The position numbers were made by a program, and so were the translations under genes. Shown piece by piece: positions 34,230-44,879 of a stretch of 64,000 bases of DNA (position 1 is its first letter; every line of letters begins with the position of its first letter). The notes under the pieces are model-generated. The model saw only the letters and a list, made by a program, of their open reading frames with translations, was not told the DNA's origin and made no database searches. Source of the DNA: Porogramme epimiltina (lineage: Eukaryota > Basidiomycota > Agaricomycetes > Polyporales > Polyporaceae); the NCBI GenBank assembly GCA_900155495.1, contig FTLJ01000088.1, positions 52,770 to 116,769 on the forward strand, given 5' to 3'.

Positions 34230-37200
34230 ATGGCTTCCTCCGGCCCACCAGCTAGTGCACTGCCCCCGGACATCCCACCCCACGCCCCACAGAGCTCCGA
34301 ACCTGACCCTGGCCACAGCCATGGGGGAGGACCGGGGGACAATTCGCTGTCGGTAGGTTTTAACACCACTACGAACTCTCTTCAATGAGACCTGTTTATG
34401 GCCGGCGTGGGCTTCAGGGTAGAAGGAACATTTCCTCCTGCCAGTGTAATCTCGAGTTTCTTTGTGAATACGCGGCGAGCGCATCTTTTCAAAACTTAAG
34501 TCTGCTTGAGGCGCTGCAGACGATGTTTGAGGGGAACCCAACCACGCCGGCTTCGGCACCGCTTCTCAGCAGTGTTACACATAAGGCATAATATTTACAT
34601 GTCGTCGGTTACATAATTGTGTTTCCATCGTGCTTCAACCCGAGGATTGACACTATTTCAGGTTACAAAGGAAGAAACAGACTTGGACCCCGTAGCAGTA
34701 AACCACTTTCATTGCAGTCATAATTTGTGGCGTTGTTGATTTTGCATGTACCAGGCTCTCATCACGAATGCTTATTCTGAGGACCAGAGAAAGCAAGCAT
34801 GGGTCGACGTAGCAAAGACGGTCTCAGGATACAGTGAAGAACTTGTAAAAAAAATGGAGCAAGGAGATAGACGGATTTCCAACCGTCGTGAGTGTCACGT
34901 CCCTATAGCATACGTCCGTTCAAGCTGTACAACTAACAGAATAGCTAGGGTGGTCTCTTCACCGCAGTCTTGACGACGTTCAACGTGCAATCATATCAGC
35001 TCCTCCAGCCCCCTCAGATGGATCAGACCAACGCTATTCTAATGCGCATGTCCGTTCAGTTCGAGAGCTTCCGGCTCAATCCGTCCTTCGTCAACTCGAC
35101 CCAGTCAGCCTTCGACGTCTCATCTCAGCCGGTGTTCAAGGCGCCCATCTGGGCGGTCTGGCTCAATACCCTTTGGTTCACCAGTCTAGTTCTTGGCCTC
35201 GCCTCTGCCATAGTCGGGCTCATTGTCAAACAATGGCTCGCGGAATACAGTGCTACCCTCTACGGGGTATCGAGGGACGTCGCGCGCCGTCGACAGCGCC
35301 GATACGACAACCTCCGGAAGTGGCGGGTCGGGATGTTCGTCGCCGCCATCCCTTTGCTTCTTCTCGTCGCCACTGTTCTCTTCCTCGCTGGACTCCTTGT
35401 TCTCCTCTATCACATCAACAACACAGTCGCCGCGATTGTGTCGATATTTGTGGGCTTATTGTTGCTTTTCGTCGTGATCACCTCGATACTCCCCGGAATC
35501 TTTCCAACGTGTTGCTACTACTCCCCACAAGCAGGCGCCCTGTTCCCGGCAGTAGCATACTCCACCTTCATGCTTAAGATGTTTCTAAATCAACGCAACT
35601 ATGCTGGGCATTTGACTCTTGAACTCCTAAAAAGGTCTCTAAAACCACTCATCGCCGCCCTCAACCCGATCCATGGTGTGCTGGATTCAATTTCCAGGAC
35701 CATACCCTCGCATCTAAGCGGGTTTTGGAAACAAATCATCGCTGTCGTCGCATCAATCTACGTTTTCTTGCATTTGATCCTCCGTATCATTCTCACACGC
35801 CTGGGGAGGTCTCAGCAGAGAATCATCCAACACTGGAGGGCCCATTCGGGAATATGGCAGGGGGACGAGGCGTCTATATCCGGATCTCTGGAGATGGCAA
35901 CCGACCAGGACATCAACATCCTCACCACGGCTTTCTTTGCTACCCTTGATGCTTCCACCCTGGATCAGTCTATCATTGCTCTCTCTGAGAGCACGACTTT
36001 TGCCACTTGGTCCCTGTACAAGTTCAGGCTCGAGGAAATCTTGAAAGCTCGTGCCGGACCGGAGGAGAGAAAATGGCCTGAGGCTATTCGCAAACGTTTC
36101 TGGAGGGTGGTTGGATACGGCGCGTTACTCAAAGATTTTCGAGAATTAAAAGAGAGAAAGGGGAGGAAGACGGAGAGTGCGTTCGCTGAAGAGGCTCGCG
36201 GGTTTCTCATGGAGGAGAACCCTGGATCCATCACTATAGGAATGGAGGCAACAGCACTGGCCTTGTGCGCCGACCCTGGTGGTGTAAAGAACACGACGTG
36301 GAGCAGGCTCACCGAGAAATTTAACACCTACATTCATGGTTTCGACGATCCAATAACAAGCAAGACTAGTATGTAGTGCATGCGTCATAGCCAACCAATT
36401 CACTGTGATTACTAACCGATTTTGTACATGACAGTCATGGTTGCGACTGCATATAGACTGAGCTCGCTCGTGAGAAACCCCAACCCAGGTCCTGCGAGGA
36501 CTAAACGAAGCGTACTATTGGAGCTAGAAAACGTAATTTTGGTCCATCTTCGCATTATCCGTCAAATATTGGAGAATCGGCCGGGGCTAGACTCCGCCAT
36601 CACGGACATCAATTTATTCATCGCTGATGGACTTGGTTCCATGCGACAATTCCTTCTAGGGATGGGTTGGGATGACTTGGAGAGGGAGTTGGAGAAGGAA
36701 TCCCTGTACTACATCCCAGTCTTAGAGGAGCTTCAGGTCATTCATACCAACATAGCCCTCTGCGATCAAGACATGGATGGTACCCTGGCCAAAGGTAGTG
36801 ATGTGCTGAGCCAGGCTTTGAGCCCAGCAGGCCCGCCGGGTACCCATCCTGAGCCTATTGAAGCCCGCCGGCCCAAGCCCAGGACCCTGATTAAAGTCCG
36901 GCCCAGCACATCACTAGCCAAGGGCTTGATAGTCATCTGGAATATCCGTATGTACTAGCCGCATTCTATAAACTGTGCATCAGTTTCTCACTTTGAGCAC
37001 AGTCACGGTAGCACACAAATTGCGTTTGCTCGTCAAGAACTCCACAAGACGGGACTCGGAGATGAACCTTAACGTCATATTGGCCCATCTCCGCACCGTC
37101 AGGCAAGCTATTGAGAGCTGTGCAGGTACAAACACAATCACGAACGTCCAGCCGTTCGTCGCGGACGCCCTCGGCTCCATTCAGATGTTTATCCTCAAAT

Positions 37201-40162
37201 CAGATGCAGGCTCCTATTTTATTGGAAGCCTAGAGTGCTCTTACTACCCCCTGGTCTTGAATGAGCTGCAGGCAATCCATACAACCATGGCCCTCTGTGA
37301 TCAAGACACAGATAGTAGTCCGGCCGATGGCTTGATACTCATCTGGAAGATCCGTATGTACTAGCCGCACTCTATAAACCGTGCTTCAGTTGCTCACTTT
37401 GAGCACAGTCACGGTAGCCCACAAATTGCGTTTGCTTGTCAAGAACCCTCGTCTCGAGTATCCAGATAAGCTGAGCCGCCACCGGCGACACGTAGAATGG
37501 GAGATAGAAAATATTATCTTGGTCCATCTCCGCGCCGTCAGGCAAGCATTTGAGAGCTGTGCAGGCACAATCACAATAACAGACGTCCAACCATTCATTG
37601 CGGACGCTCTCGAGTCCATTCAAGAATGTATCCTCGGAATGGATTGGGGCGACCAGGAGAGAGACATACAGAAGGAGAGCATGCATTACGGGAATATTCT
37701 CAACGAGATAGGGTGGATTAATTACAACAGGCCATCCCACGATCTGATTATACAACGCTTGGTCAAAGCCTTGGCACATACTGACAAGACCTGTGCGTCC
37801 ATAGTGCCCTCCGATACACAATCTTTACTTTGAAAGGCTAACTTTTTCACACAGTTATGGAATATATTCTAAGCGGGTTGCTCATGTCCGGCTCCAAGAC
37901 TCGGGTTCGGTTCAAATCCGAGTCCCCTGAAGTGCTCCACAGTGACATAGGACAGGCATTAGAAAGTGTTGTCCTGGTGAATCTACGCATCATCCGGCAG
38001 GTGTTATCAAGTCGAACAGCTAAAAATGCAGCCACATGTGGGAATACGGCCCGAGGGAAGATCGTTGATGCACTTATCTTTACTCGAGAATTTGTTCTCA
38101 CAATGGATTGGGAGAACCCCAAGAGGGTATTAGAGGAGGAACACCATTACTATCCTCTGGTCGCAGATGAACTGAAGGCAATTGATTTCAATGCACTTGG
38201 TAATATCGGCGGTCGCATTGGAAAGTCAATTTCTCGTCAGGCAAAGGGTCTGATGGTAATCTGGAAGTTTTGTATGTGCTCGCAGCCTTCATCTCGTGCG
38301 TAAGACATCAGTCACTAACCTTAAATGCAGTTACAGTCTCCCACTACTTCCGTCTGTTTGTACATGATTCCTCCTCATTCCCCCTGCAGCCCCAAGTCAC
38401 ACAAGACTTAAAATGGGAACTTGAAAACTCCATCTTGGTACCTCTACGCGACATCAGAAACTTGGCAAATACTCCAGTGCTGGAGTCGAGAGCATTCCAA
38501 AACATCCAGTCACTCCTTGTCGACGTCCTATTCTCTATTCAAACATATATCTGCCGTATCGACTGGGATAGGAAAGACAGGGGACTAGAGATGGAAATGA
38601 TTCCGTACTATACGGAGGTCTCCGATGTCTTACAGGAGATTCACAGCAGGGTTTCCTCCTGTAATCAATGGCGCATGTCCAGCAACCCTGCCGAAAGCCT
38701 GATTGTCGTCTGGAAGATTGGTATGTGTGAGCTACATTGTGTCGTACTTGATAATTTGCCACTAACTTTGAACATAGCTGTGGAAGCCTATTGCTTGCGC
38801 TCGGCAGTTGATGACCCCTCCGGAAACGCCCCGCTTCCAACGCGACAGGTAGGCTGGGAGCTTCAACATATCATTTTCATCCCTCTGCGCAATATATCGA
38901 TGTATTTGGAAGATCAAGTTATCTCTGATGCACTCATGGACATCCTGCCACTCGTCTCCGATGCACTCTGCTCCGTTCGGAAATTCGTCCGTGACATGGA
39001 CTGGAGTAGCACAGACAGACAGCTGAAGGAGGAAGCCCAGTACTACGAGAAGATCTTGGACATTCTGCAGGATATTCGTGGCAGCATTACCTTCTATGGT
39101 CCAGACATGCCCTGGCACAGTAACCCTGCCGAAAGCCTGATTGTCGTCTGGAAGATTGGTATGTGTGAGCTACATCGTGTCGTACTTGATAATTTGCCAC
39201 TAACTTTGAACATAGCTGTGGAAGCCTATCGCTTGCGCTCGGCAGTTGATGACCCCTCCGAAAATGCCCCGCTTCCAACGCGACAGGTAGGCTGGGAGCT
39301 TCAACATATCATTTTCATCCCTCTGCGCAATATATCGATGTATTTGGAAGATCAAGTTATCTCTGATGCACTCATGGACATCCTGCCACTCGTCTCCGAT
39401 GCACTCTGCTCCGTTCGGAAATTCGTCCGCAACATGGACTGGAGTAGCACAGACAGACAGCTGAAGGAGGAAGTCCAGTACTACGAGAAGGTCTTGGATG
39501 TCCTGAACTCCATTCATGATAATGTGCCCATCCGCAGCTGGAAAATAGCCAGGGGCAGTGATGAGGCCAAAAAATTAATCGCCATCTGGAAGATCCGTAC
39601 GTTTCAGCCACGCGTCATACGTGATACATTCGTACTGACCTTAAATGTAGTCACTGTGACTGATTGTTTACGCTTGTCCATCCACGACCCCCTGGTGGGC
39701 TCCCCAAATCCACAACGGCACGTAAGCTGGGAGCTAGAGAATGTCGTCTCACAGCATCTGCGAACCATCAAGGAGGTGTTGGAGAATATAGCGGCTACAA
39801 AGATACCAGCCACAGACATCAAGCCATCTGTCGATGATGCACTTCTCACCGTGAATACATTCGTCCAGAAAATGCAGTGGGATGGCCCAGGGAGGAATTT
39901 GAAGGATGAGAGGAAGTCTGCCAGGCGCATACTGACGGACATACGATGGATTCATCTCCGCCAGCGTACTCCTCGGGTGGCCACCCCTCTCCTGATCAAA
40001 ACCCTGTACAATGCACTTATGCACGTCTCTGTTCGCGAAGACGATGCGCAGGGCACTGAGCCAGACAAGGACTTCGAGGAGTGGTGCAAGAACACATTTT
40101 CCCGGCTGCACCCCGGTCTGGAACATTGGCCGAGCCCACTAGAAGCAAGTCCCGAGGCTTGA
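34230..40162 (+). CDS. DUF6535 membrane protein with eight tandem repeat exons, gene 1 (one apparent frameshift)
   Basis: Thirteen exons. Exons 1-4 (34230-34352, 34520-34585, 34662-34697, 34755-34887) encode a Pro-rich start and a helical lead-in (ALITNAYSEDQRKQAWVDVA). Exon 5 (34949-36368) is the DUF6535 domain: GGLFTAVLTTFNVQSYQLLQ, WLNTLWFTSLVLGLASAIVG, the basic VARRRQRRYDNLRKWRVGM, two long hydrophobic helices and TCCYYSPQAGALFP. Eight repeat exons follow (36435-36947, 37003-37353, 37409-37792, 37855-38271, 38331-38720, 38778-39158, 39216-39596, 39651-40162), all internal ones phase 1 at both ends. Eight A residues at 34847-34854 shift the frame by one against gene 2, and the intron after exon 2 begins GC, not GT. 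About 1,700 residues if that base is an error. Role unknown; the family is confined to mushrooms and relatives. Confidence 0.7.
36796..36916 (+). mobile_element. 121-bp hAT-like MITE inserted in an exon
   Basis: Terminal inverted repeats TAGTGATGTGCTGAGCC (left) and GGCCCAGCACATCACTA (right) match over 17 bp with one mismatch. The first bases fit the hAT end consensus YARNG. Flanks GCCAAAGG and GCCAAGGG form an 8-bp target duplication with one mismatch, the hAT length. The inside is GGCC-rich. Element plus duplication is 129 bp, a multiple of three, with no in-frame stop, so it adds 43 residues to repeat unit 1 of DUF6535 gene 1. Confidence 0.8.
38721..39158 (+). repeat. 438-bp unit, first copy of a recent exon-intron duplication
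   Basis: Intron (38721-38777) plus exon unit 6. It recurs at 39159-39596 with a handful of substitutions for about the first 320 bases, then the exon ends diverge (DMPWHSNPAESLIVVWKI versus ARGSDEAKKLIAIWKI). The upstream edge of identity includes NPAESLIVVWKI at the end of unit 5, which shows where the crossover lay. Confidence 0.9.
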
Positions 40163-40499
40163 ACGGTGTGCGCCCTATGAAGACCTCAAACAGGTGAGTA
40201 ATACTCTGCATAGTTTGAACAATATGTGCTCACATAAGAATTGCAGTACTTCGCCCGATCATGTATCCCATCATCACCTCGAACTTGCTTCAGGTGATCG
40301 GGCGAATTCCGCATTTGTCCGGATGTGATTGACTGGTGATGGTCCTATGCTCTCCTTCGTCATGAGTACGGGTTTCTGAATGTAGCTACATGAAAAAAGC
40401 ACGCTAAACAACTTGTAGATTTTCTTTGAAAAGTCGCGGGTGGGCAGGGGTGACCTCCCCCTATTCGCACACTCCTGTCAAAATATCCCCCTTTACTGA
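40163..40499. other. intergenic, 3' flank of DUF6535 gene 1
   Basis: About 340 bases. Contains CAAACAGGTGAGTAAT after the stop, similar to GAACAGGTGAGTTGTG after gene 2, so the 3' flanks are also duplicated. Confidence 0.4.
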
Positions 40500-41035
40500 A
40501 GCCATACCGGCGCGCCACTCCAGAACCACATCACACTACCACACTTACCGAATGATCCCAGACTTCTGCATTATCGGGGGAGGAGTGTAATAGGCCCTAC
40601 GCAAAAAATACAGTCAGCAGCGGAACCTGCAGGTCCTAGGATTCTAAGCTCTCACACGAACTAGTATGCGTATTCAACACGACATCTCGTGGCGGTCCGA
40701 GATGAACGAGGAGTACGGCAGGCTTCCGCCGGTTGCGTGGAATAAGAGAGTAAAACACTCCATAAGGGGAAGCCCTGCGCGTAAAATGACGACAATGACT
40801 CGCCTGCGCTCGCGGTGCATGCTGCGGTAAGAAACTGTAGGGTTTTAACGAAGACGCACCCAGGTCCAAGACAATCCCCGAGGGGAAGGTTGAGTTCGAT
40901 ACAGCTCAATGGCACGCCCAAGTCTGCCTGGACAGTCGAGTGGCGTCAGCATTTAGGAATGGATTTCCAACCGGGAGAGACAGGAGAGTGCATATGTAAT
41001 TCACGAGAGAAGTCCATCTTCTGACGGAGGTGCAG
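40500..41035 (-). pseudogene. truncated F-box-like gene fragment
   Basis: Matches the last exon, last intron region and 3' flank of F-box B (and A): on the minus strand SCIELNLPLGDCLGPGC corresponds to RRIELNLDFEDSPGPGC, followed by a frame-disturbed version of the LLECLTLLFHEAG block (nucleotides CTTCCGCCGGTTGCGTGGAATAA at 40723 on the plus strand align with CTTCCGCCGGCTTCGTGGAACAA). Similarity stops just after the LSQLELH region. The F-box and most leucine-rich repeats are missing. A relic left by the segmental duplication. Confidence 0.75.
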
Positions 41036-41699
41036 GGATCGATACCAGCCAGATACGAATCATTTACTCTCGATACTTAAACTTCCACGTTCCGCGTCTG
41101 CTTCTCTAAGGGTTTGCAACGTCAACACGATATTTAAGATGCCGAGCTGAGAGCCCACACGCGAAGACACGAGTTTTGGCGAATACTCACCTACTTAAGA
41201 TTTGCACGATATCGACCCTGCAGGCGAACGGTGTGGGGAATTTGTGCTTATCGGCGAGTGGCTGTCAAACAAGATGTGAGATGATTGTTGCCCTACAGAA
41301 AGCAAAGTTCGCATCACGAAGATAAGAAGGATTGTGTGGGCAGTGGTGGTGGAACGCAGCGACCTGTCAAAGTAGAGCGTCGACGTCGTTGTGGGTCGGC
41401 TGGGCGTCAAGTGACACCCAGTGCCGGCCCGCCCACGACAACGTCGGCGACTTCTACACTCTGTAGCAGGTGTGCGGAAAATCGCTAAGCAATACGGGAG
41501 GCCGTATATCTGACCTAGTATGTATTACTATGTGTATGTCATACGTCTGTGTACCTCCCACGTGTTTTAGGTAGCTAGACAAGGCATTTCGTCCACTGAG
41601 GCTGAGCCTCGCCGACAACAGTCCCGGGGTGAGCGGGATCATACACTTGAGCACGCGTATATCTGATGAGATATCAATTCGAGATTCAATAGAGCAGGG
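41036..41699. other. intergenic
   Basis: About 660 bases without recognisable gene or clear repeat match. Confidence 0.35.
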
Positions 41700-44400
41700 A
41701 GAGATCTAAGTAACTACTACAGTACTTTCCGAGCGAAATAGAGCATACGGGACGAGGGCGAGGGCACTTACTTGACACCGCGGGCTCGGCATTGCGGGGC
41801 AACCGAGAATGTTCCAGAGTTGACCACTGACGGTGTCGTTAGCCAGATAACCGGCGCCGCTCGAATCCCACACTGCACAGATGTGCGCGTGCGCGTTGAT
41901 GGTGACATCAGCGAAAAGGGAGCCTGCGATACAAGTACTGCGTTTCGGAGCTCTGTTTGAGTGGCCTCGTATGAGCATGTAGTAGCGCCACAGGGCAGGG
42001 AGACACGTACTGCGGTCTGCGGCAAGAACGTATGAACAGTACTGCGCGAACAAGCCGCGCGTTGGCGAGATTTCTCTTACGCGCACGAGAACGCGGGTCG
42101 GGGGATAAGGGCACCTCCGTACGAGAGCCGATAAGAGTCATTATCGATCCATTCTTCGAATGGGGGCGTTTTCATCAACGTCGGCGGGGTCTGGTAAAGG
42201 GAGTGCGAGAGAGTCGGGACTGTAGAGATGTACAGCCGGCAGCATGAAAGATGGGCGGCGGGGTCCGGAGGCCGTGAGTCGATGTTGCGCGCACTCACAG
42301 ATCGATGAATACATACACTTCGATCACGTTGGGCCACTATGAGCTGAGGGATTCTTCCAGCAGGGATGTGGGTGCTGCGGTCGATTGCTGTCCGAGAGTG
42401 TCATTTTGATGCGAACGTAGTACGATGGGCTGCAAAAAAGGGGATTACGTTGCTGATCGTCCAAGAACGTACGTTTGGATCGCAGCGACGACGCGCAGAG
42501 ACTACACTACACGGAGTCGTGCAAGGGGAGGGCACACGGAAGGATAGGGATATGCATAAGCACTGTGCCATTTGTGGTGTACCGACGTGACGGTTATAGT
42601 CCTCGCAGAGGTATTCTGAGGTGCGCTAGCTTGTAACTCATACCAGACTGTCTTCAGCTGGAATGTTGCCCCTGTTAGAAGGAACCGCACCAAGACGTTG
42701 TGGGGATACTCAACTGGTACCTCGCAGAGACAGTGAGAATACACGTCCCGGAGCGACGGCACGGAATAGGGTCTCACGTTTGCCTGCAGGAAAATGCGGA
42801 GGAGAATATTAGGGTTCCTGACAACTGAGAAAGGGAGAGGAGTGTAGGAGGATGATGTCGTGAAGGGCGGGAAGCGGCATGTAGGGGTGCATCGTAAGGT
42901 AGCATACTTGGTAGCGCGTCGAATAAGGGGGAAGACGTAGAGGAAGTGAAAGAAAGAAAATGACGTACCTAGAGCACATCCATCCTGCGCAGAACCCATC
43001 CCCGTCGCCCTCCTCTCGATGTGTTTGAATCCCCACTCTAAGGTGTAGTTGCGCATACAGAGTATCCAAGGGGGTGTGAGATATGTACATGGCCCTTCTG
43101 AATGAGGGAGCCATCCCTGGTTAACACTAGAAGTAAATGATTGTAAGCAGCGAAGGGCGAACAACGAACGAACGACGAGACGAAACGAGGATGCGGCCAC
43201 TCACTGTTTGCATCTCCTTGAGGGTGGCGTCTGTTGGCCACGGGAGTACGAGGCGGGTGTCGCAGAGTCATCGTGTGCTGAGATCGTACGTGCAGGCAGA
43301 CCGGGACCTATCTGTTCGGACGCAAAAAGTGCTGCGGCCTGCCTGTGGGCAACAGCGCAACGCGGGCCCCGCCGCTCCGGACCGGTCGGGCGCCTGGCTC
43401 CGGGGACTTCTGGACGACCCACCTCTCCTAGTATCCATCGACTGCAATGGACCATCCCCTCAACTTCACCCTCCTCTCTCTTTGCGTCACTCCTAAGAGT
43501 CTCGCTGTTGAGCTGTGGGAGGAACAGCCACTGTCAGCCAGCTCCTAGTCCCCGCCCAGGAAGCTCTGCCTCCACTCTCCAATTTCACCCTGTCCTGGCT
43601 TGCGTTTATGGGTGCGCCTGCTCCTGTCCGCCCTCCGCACACAAACTGATACTAATGCGCCCTCCCATAGCTGGAAACAGCCGTCTAGACGTGCCCATGT
43701 CGACATTTGTCTTACCAAGAAATGAAGAGGGGTTTGCTTAGGAAAGTTGCAGGGAACGGTGCATAATGTGCGTCGTCTTGTTTTCTTTTCTTGAATCATT
43801 CTTGACTATATGGTCTATGTGTCGTCATTTAGCTACGCGCAGGGGTCTACTGCATGGAAAACGCGTCATTTTGACTGTTTTCCCGGTGTTTATGCCTTCA
43901 TCGTTGCTCCGCGTCCACCTCGCCCGTGCGTAGGCCTCAATCTCCACCAACTTTTGACCGGCTAACAGTCGTTCTGCGATGCCCTTTATAGCTGTCCTGT
44001 ACCAAGCCAATACGCCTTGCCGCATGAAGGGATGTTCATCGTGATCAAGGCGACCACGGGCTGGTTTTCACTTGGTTCAGGCATGTGCAGCGCGTCCTTG
44101 CATCGATTTGTTCCTCCTGACGCTCATTCTTGTAGGTGCCATCGCCCCTTGTGAGGATACGAAGGATGTTTCAAGCTCACACATACGAATAGCAGCTGGT
44201 CCTGGTTTGCATCCACCCGAGCTTTTGATATAGCCCTGTTCTCATCTTCGTAAATTAGACTCCGTCTCGCCTTCAGTTTGCACTTTTCGAACGTGTCAAC
44301 CTCGTCCTGCCCATTACATACTACACGAACTGCGTCAATTCTTCGATCCAATTAGCACACCGTCGCCTTTCGGGCCCTCTAGACCATCGACAGCTCCACT
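41700..44400. repeat. duplicated degenerate block X1
   Basis: Homologous to 53460-56130 in the same orientation and order. Matching points: GAACAGTACTGCGCGAACAA near 42033 with GAGCAGTGCCGCGCGAACAG near 53790; GAGAGCCGATAAGAGTCATT near 42124 with GAGAGCCGATAAGGTGATTG near 53870; TGGCTTGCGTTTATG near 43595 with TGGCTTGTGTTTATG near 55320. A short plus-strand frame begins ATGTCGAC in both (43697 and 55423) but stops after 14 and 9 codons. The longest minus-strand frame (42502-43200) is not kept in X2. Read as a decayed gene or non-coding transcript; no family recognised. Confidence 0.6.
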
Positions 44401-44879
44401 GACCACCACAAATCATCAGCACTCTTGCAACGGCCATATTTCGGTGTCTAATGTCACCTGACAACTTTCCCCTCGACCTCTTCTGCCCTCCTTCGTAATT
44501 TACGGCGGTCCATTGTCAATACACATACCCCCGCCGTCCGCTTCACTGTAGACTTGCCAGAGCACAAACGCGCGCAAGGTAGGCTGTTACTTCGTTTCGT
44601 CCGTATGGAGTTCACGAGCGAGGGTTTCAGCTCGTGCCACACTCCGCCGTCGCTGCCGCCACTGGCGACCAACAGAAGTCTATAGGAGGACCATGTTCCA
44701 AGATCACTCGACGCGCTCCCGGATTGGATATCGCACAAGTCCCGCCAGCGTGCGTTCGGTGAGTGCGCCTGCCCTGCGTCATCCTGCCCATGCTCATCCA
44801 TGCTCAGTATCAATGAAGAGGCTCCTCGAACGCAAGACCTTCCATTCTGTCACATCGAGCACTCTCTGGAGGGAATTTG

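Larger units (their letters stand above)
36435..40162 (+). repeat. array of eight homologous exon units, gene 1
   Basis: Each unit encodes 117-130 residues (unit 1 is longer because of a MITE): an N-terminal hydrophobic helix (VTVAHKLRLLVKN type), WELENVIL.HLR.IRQ, then DAL.SIQ.F...MDW, ER.LEEE..YY, ELQAIH, and a C-terminal LI.IWKI at the exon end. Starts are near 36435, 37003, 37409, 37855, 38331, 38778, 39216 and 39651. Intron donors directly follow IWKI, so intron positions mark the repeat boundary. Confidence 0.85.

Noticed and set aside
38270..40162. A single-exon 630-residue gene
   Set aside because: The frame reads through three introns with perfect GTATGT/GTACGT donors and acceptors at the same place in every repeat unit; the other unit introns are not open. 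It is part of the larger spliced gene.
42502..43200. 232-residue minus-strand gene in block X1
   Set aside because: The equivalent region of X2 does not keep the frame, and the start is not supported; treated as degenerate.
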